This document shows positions 12,401 to 25,466 of a DNA stretch of 64,000 bases, piece after piece (position 1 is the stretch's first letter; each line of letters opens with the position of its first letter). A program made the translations under genes and the position numbers. This stretch comes from Umbelopsis ramanniana AG. Taxonomy: Eukaryota > Mucoromycota > Umbelopsidomycetes > Umbelopsidales > Umbelopsidaceae. The notes under the pieces were generated by a model. The model had not been told where the DNA came from and did no database searches. It saw only the letters and a program-made list of their open reading frames with translations. Location: NCBI RefSeq assembly GCF_025399195.1, contig NW_026252129.1:152900-216899 (forward strand). The letters run 5' to 3'.

Positions 12401-15400
12401 TATAAACGGGTTATGCTGAAGAATACCGCATCCATTGTGGACGGTACTTATACTGGAGTTGAATCGCCGCCAAGGCGGAAGCTCGCCTGACTCTAATTTT
12501 TTTTAGCTTTGGTGGAAATGTGATTGGTTATCTAATACAGACAGTGTGGGTAAGCACTCCCTCCCATTATTCACCCAACCTACCCTTCATTTTCCAGCCT
12601 CCGTATAACCCGAAGCTGAAAAGTAACTTGCTACAACGTTATCTACTTGCCAGTGATTGTTAGTCTGCTGATACGTGGATGGAACAAATGAAACCAAACA
12701 ATACTATTCTCTACACGTGAGCCCTCCTTGTGTATGGGAATTGGACTATATCACCTTTCAAGCGAGTTCCGCATGGGTACAGCGCACATTACCGATGGCT
12801 TGCTTCAGTATCGACCCCAAAACACAGGTCACTCTTGTACCACCGAATATCTCCTCCGTAAATCAATGGTAGGAATGTTACAAGGTTGCATGTCCTGACA
12901 AAGCTACTCACTTTGCGCTACACTTCCACAGATTTCCCTCCTGAAACGTGGAGCTTTGTAAATTTGGTTCTTCGTTGTATCATATAATCAATCATCAATC
13001 TGATGGGAAAATGCATATCTGACTTCAGATGAACTTAAACATTGCCGGTGCAGAGTCGCCGATTAATAAAGTTCACCGGTTCCAAATGCGATACTGGCTG
13101 GTTTTGAGCTGTAAAAGTGCGGGGAGAATTCGGTAGAACTCAAATGATTGCAGCTCTAGTATTATGTGAGATAACTTCGAATTTTCAAGTAGACGCGTAC
13201 GAATACATGTAGAACCACAAGGACTATTTATATTTTTCACTGTGACTTAAATGACCCATATTTACTTGTAAAACATAACGAAAGGCAAAACCGAGATCCC
13301 GCACCCCGCATTTTGGGAGATTCTTGATGTAATGATATTTTGAAGCTGAGCTAGACTGCTGCTTGCAATGCCGAGCTGAAGGTAGAGAGAGCGCCATCAA
13401 TGTAGAATGCTCTATTCTAATAATTAGTAACTCACTTTTGCGCAGGCTAGTTAATTTACTCGCCGAGAAGTAGATTTGCATGCTGACATCGTAGGGAGTC
13501 AGATACGACGTATTCCGTGAAAGACAAGTAGTGTTCGCGATTACTTTGGTTTGGAAAGATCTCAAACTAATATTATAGACTTTGAGAGTCTAGAAAGAGA
13601 CAATGTTGGAAAACTAGGAACAAAGGCGGGTAACAAAAAAGATGGCAACTCAGCATCTCCCAATAAACTGATCTCCTCCACACGTGGAGGTATCAGGTGT
13701 GTTTTCGCTGGCTTTCAGGAAAAATTGTCCATATTTATCGAAAGAAGTGCCACTTAGCAATGCTTCATATGGCCTAACTATGAAGTGTCAAGCCGCCCAT
13801 CTCCTTGCTTACTACTTCAATACTGCTCTCCTTCAATAACGTGGTTGCACTTCTCGTTTCATGGTGAATCAGCAGTATATCGCTGTAATATATAGTGGCT
13901 GTGAGAAGAAAGGGACGGTCCTATGTAAGACTGAAGAGTAAAACGGTATTGATATTGATACTAAATTTGGCAGATAATCAAACTTGAAGCGAAAAATCGA
14001 TCAGTACGGTAATCGGTCAGTACGGTTTACTATATCTTCGGCTTATGCCGACACATTGAAACATAATTCCATACTGCTCACGACGTATTACTATCGTTAG
14101 TCAGTTCAAATGCAAGAAAGCTACTTCGCTTTCAAAATTCTTCTGGATAAAGTGATGTTATAGACGATAGTAGCAAATGACTCCGACTAGGGATTGTTTT
14201 ATCTTTTTTCAGATCACTAGTCATATACGATCTTTCTTTCGAACAAGCATCTCTGCCTATGTCAATTGGCGCTAAATGCTGACTGGTCGATAAAAAAATT
14301 CATAAAATCATTTAAGGTGATCGAAGTTGGTGTAAGTCAGTGATCGTTTCCCGTGGATTCTGTCAAACGATACCGTTGCTTCGCTTTGTTCATCGAACTT
14401 AGCTAAATCATTACATCAAATATAATATCTCGCAACCCCAACAGTCTTTATATAGTCTTACATTTATTATTTAAAGTACAACAATATATGACAATGGCAT
14501 GAATAGAAAGAGTATTAGACCGACACCCGGACGTCGGACTTATCCCTTCGAACAATGGGAAATGCTCGCGTTCTTTACGCTTTTTCCTGAGTTGAAATAT
14601 GAGATTACCAAAGGCAATCGTGAGACATAGTTAGGAAGTTTTGAGAAATTTATAACACTAGCATGTATGTCTGTTACAGCTAAATACCTTAAGTATGTAA
14701 CTCATACCATTTTCAGAGTATATACAGTTCATAGCTTTAGACTGATGTAGCTTTCCAATATGGAAACCAGTAGGAGTTGATATACAGAAAATTGGCGGAT
14801 ACAACAAAGGCAAAGACGCTATGTTGCGTTTGGCTGCATGATTTTATAAGTGACGGTCATTCCTCAGGAAGTGAGCTCGGTACCACAATAAGGAAGTAAT
14901 CAATCGCGTTAGCTTGCTTTCTCCCACCAATCAGGGTAGGAATAATGTATACCTGGAATAGCACAGTCCTCTTTTACTCTTTACGATTTCAGCAGTTATA
15001 CTACAGCAGAGGCTTGCATACTTCAAAAATGCTGCATAAAGGCTCAAGTCCTCTCCTCATCCCCTTACTTGCAAAAATTGACTTGTGCGCAATGGTACTT
15101 CTTCAACACCATACCTTCAGCAAATTATCTCATTATGCATAATGCGCTAATATAGACATTTGAATGATCTAGTGTTATCTGAAATGGGTTTCTATATGAA
15201 AAACTCAATTTCGAATGATAAATGCCTTCCTATAACTATTTTCTTGTCAGCATGGTAATCCGTAATCGTTGCACTTGCCGACCCTGACAAATTATCTGCA
15301 AAGCAGGTAAGATGAGCTCCGATTTAGGATAGTTCAGGTTCCGCGATCGCACCATTCTTTTGCTTCGTGATGCAAAGCAATGGACCTTTTTTGGCAGAAA

Positions 15401-15798
15401 GACTATACAAGCTTTGTTTAATGCTATCCAGTTCCTCAATTGGATGCGCGAAGGCAATAAAGTGAAGCTATGAGTACTTAGTTCCGATGACAGAGAAAAG
15501 TAACAATTTGGCAAAGTGAGACTCCACAAGGAGCCTACAACACTAGATAACAAAATGTGGTTTTCAAAAATATGGAACGTTACCGAGGTTCGGCATTGCC
15601 TGCTGATCGAAGATTGGTGGAAAACCCTCCAAGTTTGTCAAATTGTACTGCATGTGGTACATCAACCAGATTGCGACATTTGGATGGCAATTGATCAAGC
15701 CTATCAGTCGCCATATAAAATAGATAGATGTCCCAACTGATTACAAGGTGACCTCCAGCGAGAACAAACTGAACCTTCTGTTTTGCTACGATTAAAAA
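12401..15798. other. 3.4-kb gene-free block
   Basis: It holds the upstream regions of the divergently placed beta-glucosidase and oligopeptide-transporter genes. Only short unsupported frames occur. A 10-nt unit (TCAGTACGGT) is repeated at 14001-14010 and 14017-14026, and a small perfect hairpin (TCGGC-TTAT-GCCGA) lies at 14038-14051. No transposase, long terminal repeat, tRNA or conserved exon was recognised. Confidence 0.5.
15714..15720 (+). promoter_or_regulatory. TATA-like box of the oligopeptide transporter
   Basis: TATAAAA 79-85 nt upstream of the ATG at 15799. Confidence 0.4.
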
Positions 15799-18700
15799 AT
15801 GAGTTCAGATACTGAAAAGCATGTTGACCATGTAATAGATGAGAAACAGGGTAACGCAGATCCGTTCGAGAAAGACGAAATTGTCAAAGAGGATGTGCTC
15901 GAATACGACTCCATTGATTACGAAAATGACCCAGAGTACAAAGACATCCCTATGGTGGTTCGAGAACTTGTAACATTTGAAGATGATCCTGAAACACCAA
16001 GCTTGACATTTAGGTAAAAGATGCTTGTTATACTTGCTCCAATAACATCGGGTAATAACATTCTTGTGTTGTCTAGATACTTTTTATTGAGCATCATTTT
16101 CGTTGGCCTTGGAGCATTTGTATCTCAATTATCTTGGTTTCGTACCACTTATGCCCCATATTCCGTCTTTTTTGTGCAAAGTAAGCGAATATGCGTTCCT
16201 CAACGTAAAATAGTGGAACGCGATATCTGACCTCGCTTTCACAGTCGTAACGCATTGGGCAGGAAAATGGCTGGCCAGGGTCCTGCCAAACAAAGTGGTC
16301 AATCTGTATTTATTCAGCTTTAATTTGGTATGTTTATTTATTGGTCGACAGACACCTTTGCCTGGATAGTGACGTCTAATCCGCCAATATCTTAATAGAA
16401 TCCTGGTCCATTCTCAAGAAAGGAGCATGTCTTGATCACGTTGAGTGCAAGTGCAGGTGCAACATCCAATCTCGGCGAAATCATTGTATCTGTAAAAGAA
16501 CTATTCTATGACGAATATATGCACCCGGTGGCGGCAATTGGTAATGCGGACATAATATACTTGAGTCAATATTGGGATGTATTATTGACAAAGATCCCGC
16601 TCTTGATCGATAGCTTTCATGTGGGCTACCATTTGGACCGGATACTCTTATGCTGCTCTAGCTAGATCTTTCCTCATTTACGATCCCACCTTTGTTTGGC
16701 CTCAGGCTTTGATGCAAACCACTCTGTTCAATACTTTAAGATCAGAATCTGATGACAACGATTCCACTGCACGCAAACAGATGAAGGTCTTTTGGTTATG
16801 CTTGGTTGGAATCTTCTTCTGGCAATTCTTGCCCGAATATGGTTAGTCTTCGTATCTGATATGGACCCGTTTCCTGCGTGATAGAGTATTAATTTTCTCT
16901 TTTCTTATAACACAGCTTTCCCTCTGACCTCTAGCTTAGCAGTACTTTGCTGGTAAGTTTATGGAAAACTTACCCGATATATACAATGTATTTCTGTAGC
17001 GCTGACGACATGAATGCTGATGCAGGTTTGGTGGACATAATGAAGTTGTTGGTAAGTGATCTTACATATAAGAGGTTACTGGGAAGCTTCTCTAACAATC
17101 TTATAAACTTGGCTGCAGCGTTTGTCGGGTCTGGCCTCGGAGGCATGGGTGTTTTGAACTTCACTTTGGATTGGAGCAATATTACATCGTCAATTATGCT
17201 TTCTCCTTGGTGGACACAAGTAATTCAGTTTGTTGCCTTTGTCCTTAGTGTGTGGGTACTTGTCCCAATCGCCAAATTCAAGGGACTTTGTAAGTAAAGT
17301 CTTGTTATCTTTCCTGCATTCATCCATGAAAACTTTTTATTAATCAGACTTATCTGTAGGGGGAAGTGATCAGATTCCCCTCATGTCCAACAGGCTCTAC
17401 TTGGCAAATGGTACAGCATATCCTTTCACCAAATTGATTACAGCCGATGCGCAGTTCAATGAAACTGCGTATGAGGAGTATGGCCCTGTATATATGTCTG
17501 CGTAAGTGAACCGGATGACTTGACGGATATAATCTACATTCATATTCTAACCATCCATTTTCAAGATACAACATGTGGACAATCTTCTTCGGATACGCAT
17601 CCTACCTATCTGCTTTCGTATCCATCGCATTGTTTGCTGGTCCAAAATTAGTGTTGGTTGCGAAGACATTGATTAAGCAGGGAAAGAGAGAAAATACTGA
17701 CAAGTTAAACAAATTGATGGAGCCTTACAAGGACGTGCCTTTATGGTGGTACCTTGTCCTATTTCTTATCTGCTTCATCACAAACATGGTACTCATCTTT
17801 ACGGAGCAGCTTTACATTCCTTGGTGGTCTTTCATTGTTGCATTGGTAATCGGAGCAGCATCTGTGGTGGTAAGTTTTATATGTATTTATAGCACAGGTA
17901 GTACTTTGGTATTATTCTAACTTTATGATCACTATTGCAGCCTATGGGGTAAGTTGAGTATGGCGCAGACTCATACCTCCCACCGATGACTCACTTAACT
18001 CTTCCGTGACAGATATATATATGCTATTAGCAATTATCAAGTCGATATTGGAACATTCAACGGTACGCTGTGACACACGAGGAAGAGATAGAAAGTATTA
18101 GGCTCGTCATCTAATTTTTTCGTTTCGTTTGGAACAGAGCTCATTTATGGTTACATGCTTAATGCAAACGGAAATTCACGTCATCCCATCGGATCCTTGG
18201 TTTACCGAGTGTATGTACTACATGTCACTTTTATTATGATACGATGACGGGCTATTCATCTTTATTCTCGTAGTGTTGCTGGACAATGCTGGTATCGTGC
18301 GCAAACCATCTTGCAGGATATGAAAATCGGACACTACAATCATGTTGCCCCTCGTAAGTTTGTCTGATAGTGAATTGAGGGTTGTGCAGCGTTCGATGCT
18401 AACCAAACTGGATAGGCGATGTCTTTTGGTCCCAGATCATTGGAAATGTTATTGGTGTGGTACGTATACATTGGTATCATGCACCATGTAATCTATGCTA
18501 ACTCCAAAGTCGCATTTCTTAGCCAATCAATTACGCAGTTATCAGATGGGTAATTGATACCAAGAGAGACTACCTGGACGGCACTAAGAAAGATCCTCTT
18601 AACCAATGGACAGTAAGTTTGAGACATCATTTTTGCTATGTAGTTCATTATCTTCAACTTGCTTATATTCTTGCCATAGGGACAAAACCCCATCTCTTAT

Positions 18701-19275
18701 AATTCACAAGCTGTTCAATATGGTCTCGTGGGACCATCAAGATTGTTCGAATTATCTGCCTATACTCCATTACTGTATGGATTCCTACTAGGAGCCATAG
18801 CCCCTGTGTTGTTGTGGCTGCTGCATAAGAGATTTCCCAAAGCTCGGTTTGACCTTTGGAATACCACCATTTTCTTTTCAAGGTAAACCGACAAATCAAT
18901 AGCAATGACATGTATGGCAAATTGATTTATCTGTAACACTGCCGTCTACAGCATGGGTAACTTCTACGGAAACGTTTCAACCGGTCCCCTTAGCTCGATT
19001 ATTGGAGGGTGAGTTCATCCTCACGTCGACTTGCTTCATAACCTGTGTATACTTACCTCCACCTTTCGACTAGCTTCGTATGCAACTTTTACTTTTTCCG
19101 GTATAGACATGCGCTGTGGAAGAAGTACAACTATCTTTGTGGGGCAGCTTTGGACGCTGGTTTCAACCTTAACATGCTGGCCATTTTCATCTTCTTTTCC
19201 GCTGCCAAAACGGTTGTAATGCCACCGTGGTGGGGCAATGACCCAGTTTCAGTCGAAAAATGCTACGCACTATGA
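15799..19275 (+). CDS. Oligopeptide transporter (OPT family, proton-coupled)
   Basis: Nineteen exons: 15799-16013, 16077-16180, 16245-16327, 16399-16540, 16614-16841, 16916-16952, 17026-17051, 17119-17289, 17348-17501, 17566-17869, 17941-17948, 18013-18062, 18138-18210, 18274-18353, 18416-18459, 18523-18612, 18680-18882, 18952-19008 and 19074-19275, giving 756 aa. The family imports small peptides or metal chelates across the plasma membrane. The protein has an acidic N terminus, about 15 membrane segments and OPT signatures: the acidic pre-TM1 motif (VVRELVTFEDDPETPSLTFR, replacing the usual SPYxEVR), NPGPFSRKEHVLI, PMGYIYAISNYQVDIGTFNE, VAGQCWYRAQTILQDMKIGH, and a C-terminal PPWWGNDP. Exon 11 is only 8 nt and exon 7 is 26 nt. 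Substrate cannot be told. Confidence 0.92.
17941..17948 (+). other. 8-nt micro-exon of the oligopeptide transporter
   Basis: CCTATGGG, flanked by ATTGCAG and GTAAGT. It encodes Pro-Met and part of Gly in the conserved OPT motif PxGxxxAIxN. Skipping it would remove the proline and shift the frame. Confidence 0.75.
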
Positions 19276-19746
19276 TGATTTCCATTGTTATAGAATACGG
19301 ACAATATCCTTGACCAGGTTACTTTGGTTACTTTATTTATATCATTCATCAGCTCAAATCTACTCCTCCAATCGAGAAAGCATTCACCTGTTGAAATATA
19401 GTATTCAATACTTTCATGGACCGTTTAGGGTGATGCATGCATGTATTCATAGTGTGCCGGCTACTTCAATGCTCAACGAAGTTATATCATGTTTGCCAAT
19501 ATAAAGAGGTCAGACCTTGTAATGTTTAAAAACATTGTATCCAGTAGCAGTTTGGTGAAAAGCAGTGTGTATTTTAGCTTGCACAAGCGCTGTGTACAAT
19601 ATTTGTCATTTAAGTAGATAAAATAATTAATGTACAAGAAAGATGTAGAAAAGGTATACAAGTGGGATTTTCGTATCGTAGCTGGTACGTCAGAAACAAT
19701 TGCGGGGAGAGATATGAAAAAATGGGGGCAGCTATGAAAAATCAAT
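19276..19746. other. Intergenic, convergent 3' ends
   Basis: AT-rich sequence between the transporter and glycosyltransferase stop codons. Nothing recognised. Confidence 0.5.
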
Positions 19747-22700
19747 TCATTTTTCTAGGTTCGGAAAGGGCTGAGGTGAGGGCCACCCTTGCTTCTGAGG
19801 ATCTAGCGGTTTTGGAACTTCTTGATCATCGCTTTTGTCATCAAAGTCATCGATGCCTTCGACTACTAATTCATCAGCGTCTTCTGGCCATCCTTGATTC
19901 TCTGGAAGCCAATCATCCAGCGCGTCCATGTCTGTATCCGGCAGCTCGAAACTGACCTTGCCGCTATCGTCTTCCCAGAGCAGGACTGGCGCTGTTGTTT
20001 TGTCACTGTCTTCTTGAGATGCCTTCTCCTTCTGCTCTATCCACAGCTTTTCCAAGTTTTCGAGATCAGCTTCCATATCCGAGGTTTCCATATCCTCGTT
20101 TTCATCGTCCATTTCCTCAATATCCACGGCATTTTCAGTATTGTCAAGGGGTTCTATTTTATCATGTACACCAACATCTGCAGCCTCTTGAGGCGCTACT
20201 GGATCAGTAGGTGCTGGAATTCCTGGAAGTGTAGATGATGGCATTTCAGTCACATAGACTGTAACGTATACAATGTCGGGTGTTGGTTGTGTTGTTGGAA
20301 CCGCTACATTGGTAATGTCAGTCACATTCAGTATATGTTGTGATGCTGTTGCATTCAGCTGTGCTTGTGTTGGTGACTGAAGCTCCAATTCTTCCTCTGG
20401 CGTCGGATCTGGCTGAGGCCAAGGGCATAGTATATCTTGTGGATCAAAGGTGTTGGCTCTATCATCTCGGCGCGGACATGAAGAAACAATGGAATGTAGT
20501 TTTTTTCCTCGGTCAATCAACTGCTCATTGCTAGACAATTTTGCCCATAGATCCAAAACCGGCAAGTCATTCCATTCTGGGAGACGATGTCGAGGGAGCT
20601 CTTGAAGGATTGAATCGGTTTCCATGAGAGGCACTAAGAATTGCTCTATCGCTTTGCGCTCGTGTTTGACGTGGGTACCAAATTCCAAGTGATTTGTTGA
20701 AAAGCTTGTGAAGTTCTCAAAATTGGGATAAAGCATGGTATAACCTCTGAGATAGATCATCTCAATAAAATATCGCTTCCACGAGTTCTTCCATCGATTG
20801 GATCTGGATTCAGGTACGCTAATATTCAACTTGGCGCCGTCTTCAAGGTCCACTAAACGTGCTGTAACATAGTCATGGAATTCGCGCCAATGCTCTGGGA
20901 AATATACGGCTCCCCAACTGCAGGGTACTTGTAGAAGGAAAGGAGTGCGTGGGTCTACTGAGGTTGCGTTCAATACCCAGTCGGGGTGAAACAATCGTCG
21001 ACCTTCCATACCCATTTCTGTGTTACGTGGCGAATACAGGCTGACACCAAAGAGCAAATCCGAACGATCGGATAAGCTTCCATACCGGTAGCGTAAAATT
21101 GAGTATTTGACCCATAAGTAAAAGTAAGGCGATACCTCGACATCATCCTCAAGGAAAATAGCATAATCATCATTATTCGTGGGATACCAAGATTCCACGA
21201 TCGCCGGCATGAGTCCACCTTTTCGAATACGATGACGAACGTTCTTAGGGCCATGCGGCCAAGGTGCGTTGGCAACGATGAGGCGAGTAACCTTGTCCGC
21301 TGTCTGTTCCATATTGATGGAAAGGGATACTTTGTCACCGAGATAATGAGCATTCGTTGCAGATCGAACCAAACGAGATAGTGAATGCGGTCGTCTATCG
21401 GTGATGATGATGAGGTTGACATTAATGGTATGCCAATCTAGGATGATAAAAGAACAAACGATGCGTCATAAGTTTGCCATGAAAAAAAAAATCATCGACC
21501 TGCAGCTGTTTCACATATACAACTTACTTTGAAGCGCCACCATTGGTAGATCTGCCATCCACAGAGTGTGTCTTACATCAGGAAGCGGCAATGTGATGGT
21601 GGTGACACCAGAAACACTAGAAGCCACAGATGACCCCTGGAACACAGGGTTGCTGGGTTGCTGAATACTGACAACCAATTGTGGACGCAAAGCCGATAGA
21701 AGTCGAGAGAGATCGTGAGCAACTTGGCTGGCCAACGGAGCAGAGTCCCCGGCGGGTAATCCTCGAAGTTCGCCGTAATCAACATCAAGGTCCAAGATAT
21801 TGATGTCCACACACGGCGCAATATATTTTTCCAGCATACCACGTAGTTGTCCTGCCGTCATACCACGACTTTCGCCCGTCACCACAACATGGGCCCTGAT
21901 ACGGCCGAGAACGTGGAATCGACAAAACAATGGACGAAGGGCACGAGCTTGTCTTGGACCATCAACGACAAAGAGAACAGAGCCGTCGGTGTCGGGAGTG
22001 TTGGCCAGATCAGCAGCTTGTTTATAGTCAGAGACGGATAAAGATGTTCGATATTCCAAAAAATTCCTCCAGATAGTGTTGTGGCTAAGTTGCTCCTTAA
22101 TATATTGGCATGTGTTGAGAGAGCGTTTGGCAATAGTTGTGTCGGCTAATAATGAATGGTTGCTTTCATCATGTGGAATGACGATGGAAGGAATAGCAGC
22201 GTATTTGTTGAGAGCTTGACTGATGTAATGACCCAGAGGAGCAGCCAAGGCATCCTGTCTTGACTCTCTAGCTATTTGGGCTAACCAAGGTGTTTTTAGA
22301 AGCCACACGTCGTTGATCATATCTACTGATCTAGACTTCATGGGATTGTCAATACACAACAATCCAGAACTGGATGTTCTATCAGCCGATCTGGCGGGCA
22401 AAATGATTCCAGAAGTTCCAAGCAGCGCCAAGTGGTACTCGTCGGTGTGCGTCAACTGCAGTAAATGTTGGAGATAATTCGTTCCTGGCGAAGCACCATT
22501 ATCGATGATCCAAATATAGTCCGATGGCGCTAGTTGTGCGACTTGCAGCCAACTGGATCCATAGGCGATCCTCTGGTCAATATTTTTCCCGTTTTCCACC
22601 ACCACGACTTTCATCTTTACGCCGTGATTACGCCGGCGATGTTTTGACAGAATAGATTCCGCCAACGTCTGCTTTTCCGTTGAGCACACTACCCAAATAA

Positions 22701-23349
22701 TATTTGGGGGGAAAGTCTGTGCAAGCACGGCATCTAGTTGACGTTGTAGGTGGTCGGACTGTAATAAATTAATTATGGCGGTGACAGAGGATGTTTGCCA
22801 GTCTGGGTTAGCTTTCGATTGGATGAGTGAGTCTATCTGGTGGACATCCATGCCGCTTTCCGTGTGCTGTTGTAACCCATGCGAATGTGAAACTATCACT
22901 GTGGGGACGTTATCCATCCATTTTGGGTAACCGTCCGAGAGCCGTCTGTATCTCTTGTTTTCTATGGGAGGATAAATTTACGCATGAGTAAGATTGAGTA
23001 GGTTTTGGAGTGAGGTGGGACAGGTTTCTCCCGACACACTCAAAAATTTTCTGTATGGTCAATCCCATACAAGACTGCCATGTCATAGGCTATTCTTACC
23101 TTTCATATCATTGAGAAAAGAAGCAGTAAGTTTGTTACTGTGGGGTATGGAGGCGGTTTGTGATAGTAAGTCGACTTCCAATTTTGGAGTGAATATCGTC
23201 ACGAGAAGCAAGACGCATAAAACGCCTAGAAACACACAAGTTGTAGTTGTCATGCGTCGAGATAGGGTATGGCACCACAGACGAACACGGGCCTTGTAAT
23301 GGCGTAGACGTCGCCAGCGAGTTGACTTTAGATCATCTTCATCAAACAT
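19747..23349 (-). CDS. Large type II membrane protein with GT-A-like glycosyltransferase domain(s)
   Basis: Exons 23349-23100, 22961-21528 and 21437-19747 give 1124 aa. A basic cytosolic tail (RRLRHYKARVRLW) precedes a single membrane anchor (about 34-53), so the bulk should face the Golgi or ER lumen. Residues about 140-390 resemble a GT2-like fold (SVTAIINLLQSDHLQRQLDA, then DYIWIIDNGASPG). The second half opens with NLIIITDRRPHSLSRL and carries the acidic, probably metal-binding motif FLEDDVEVSPYFYLWVKY, then LLFGVSLYSPRN and VPCSWGAVYFPEHW. That half resembles uncharacterised glycosyltransferase-like proteins of plants and other eukaryotes. The last 200 residues are Thr/Pro-rich, then very acidic. 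Donor, acceptor and linkage are unknown. A role in wall or glycoprotein synthesis is inferred. Confidence 0.75.
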
Positions 23350-23646
23350 GATGAACTCGATCTGAGCTTAATTTAAGGACTGGAATGGAGGTGGGTAGAT
23401 TGGAGGTGAGAGGGAAGAGTGGTAATAGCGTAGTAATAATAAATGATAACTTAAATACAGCTGAATGGCAAAATAGTTAAATTCACCCTTCGTAGCAAAT
23501 ATAAAAAATGAAAAATTATAGAGGAAAGGAGGGATTGCCAGCGAAGCAGGGGAAACAAAGGAGATTCAATTGGAAACTTTTGAAAAACCCTTTTCCATGA
23601 TCGTGTCGCACAACACCACCCCAAATTAACACAGGCGTCGTTTTGC

Positions 23647-24905
23647 TTAGGCTCCCACTGAGTCTATTCTTCTTCTTCTATACCATATAAATTGACTAAA
23701 TATAATAGTATCAAACACTAGCGTCCCTATACTTCCTAGCAAGTAAGGTAATGCTTCTACGAACTTTGCTCGGCTTTGCATCGCGGAGCTTAAAAGAATG
23801 CTAGTGGTATAAGTCAGGTTCCCTAAAGCGGCGAAAATGAACAGCGCGGAGGAAAGACCGTCTACGGACTTTCTCTGTTGATTTTTGAGGATCTGCGGTA
23901 CACGGGAAGCTAGATACAGTCCGGCGCACAGCCAGGCAAAAAATCGGCCCACCATGAGGTGATCGATTTGTAACGCTGCTGAGTGGATCAACGGCGTGGT
24001 CGTTAAGGTAGAAGAGGCTTGCGTCCTGAGAGAAAACATAAAAATAGCTGATAGGGCGATACGTGGCGAGGGGGTGCGTTGTGGTGTCATGTCACCCAAG
24101 GTGTACCATTTGCTTGGCGAAGCAGAAGCCGAATACGGAGGGCTCAAAGCTTCGTCGGAGATTGTAAGTAACGGACTTTGCTCTGCTCTGCTACTGCTGG
24201 GGGAGTGATTATAGTTTCTGGGTATTGACACTGGTCTAATGTTGCTATGCGGATTTTGGACCTTTAGGTCGGGATAATCATATGCTGAGATGGCGTTTTC
24301 TGGTAGATGTACAAGGGTGGGTGGTGGTGAAATGTACTTATAATATACCCACTGAGTCAAGAGCGTTAAATCGATCCATACAAAATAAACTCCAAGATAT
24401 TTTTGAAAAGCCAGTTGATCCGTCAATAGACAGCCAACCAGATTGGATATGTCCCCTGAAGGAAGGTTAAATAGGATCATAAATAATCATGATCTCCTGG
24501 AATTACGTTCGTGATGTAATTTCTCTCACCTGCCAACCATATCATAAGGAAGGTTAAGCTCAGTGACTCTGCGGAGCTTCTCCTATAGTTCTCTATCACC
24601 TGACTACCATTGTGATTGAATGTCAGTTGTTCATGATACCGACTGTGAGACTTATTCTATCGTGAAAAAGTACGTACGGTAATTGAGCATTTAGCCAACT
24701 GATAATAGAAGCATATCCAAACAGTAGACTGAGGGTTTCTTTGTATCCATATACGCATTCACCAAAAATAGCCTGCAAACAAATGATCAGCCTCGGGTTC
24801 AAATGAGAGGCCCGCCAAAGAAATTTTTTCGAAAAACAAAGAGATGTGTACCTTAATAAAGTGATTGTACACAACGCCGTCAATTGATGTTGGCGTGCAC
24901 TCCAT
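23647..24905 (-). CDS. PQ-loop transporter (Ypq/SLC66A1-like, vacuolar cationic amino acids)
   Basis: Exons 24905-24852, 24772-24678, 24603-24530 and 24455-23647 give 343 aa. The two PQ-loop motifs are clear: LPQVIENYRRSSAESLSLTF in the first half and SRVPQILKNQQRKSVDGLSS in the second. They sit in two triple-helix bundles joined by a long Ser/Pro-rich loop (about 150-215), giving the seven-helix layout of the family. Ypq1-3 and PQLC2 export lysine, arginine or histidine across the vacuole or lysosome membrane; the substrate here is inferred. WLAGDISNLVGCLLTDQLAFQKYLG is the typical third-helix segment. The first exon is 54 nt and its ATG is the only one that keeps frame into the conserved part. 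Confidence 0.87.
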
Positions 24906-25466
24906 GCTTTGTTGTGATGATAAGAAAGAAGAATATACAGTAAAGACACAATAGGTATTTACAAAAAATTGCGAAGAAGAGAATGAAAGGAAGAAGCAGA
25001 TAACGAGGCAGGGTTATGAAGGTTTGATAAGTGGGTTGTGGAGTGGGGGATGTCACGGGTTCACGCGACCCAATCTTTCAACAGAATCGGAAATCAACGG
25101 AAACCAAGGCTTGCATGCTTTCCCCAAGGTATGCCCTTTGATAAGGATCAATATGCCTTAAATTATGTACATCATTGCTTATTACTTTTAACATCAAGTT
25201 GAGACTTGAACCGTAATGCCGTTGAAAATATTTCTCACGCATGAAGAACACCAATAATTGGTACAAACAAGTTTTTCAAATTCCATTATCATTACCATAA
25301 AAGTCAACTTTAACACTCTTCCAGCATGACGCACAAACACGACTTCAAAATCAGGGTGTTGTGGAAGTAACAGATCGCGTATGATCCCGTGTGATAGCCC
25401 ATATTGTCTCGTTCCGTTCTGTTAAACCGTTGATATTACGCCTTTCAAAGGCGCTTGCTTTATTTC
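24906..25466. other. Intergenic between PQ-loop gene promoter and UPF0303 gene 3' end
   Basis: No coding exon is seen. Short frames on both strands lack family signal. Confidence 0.5.

Noticed and set aside
16541-16613. Continuation of the transporter frame through 16665 without an intron
   Set aside because: It leads to a stop and loses the conserved helix; splicing 16541-16613 restores a good OPT sequence.
24781-24815. GGGTTCAAAT, resembling a tRNA B box
   Set aside because: No A box or acceptor-stem pairing at suitable distance; it lies inside an intron of the PQ-loop gene.
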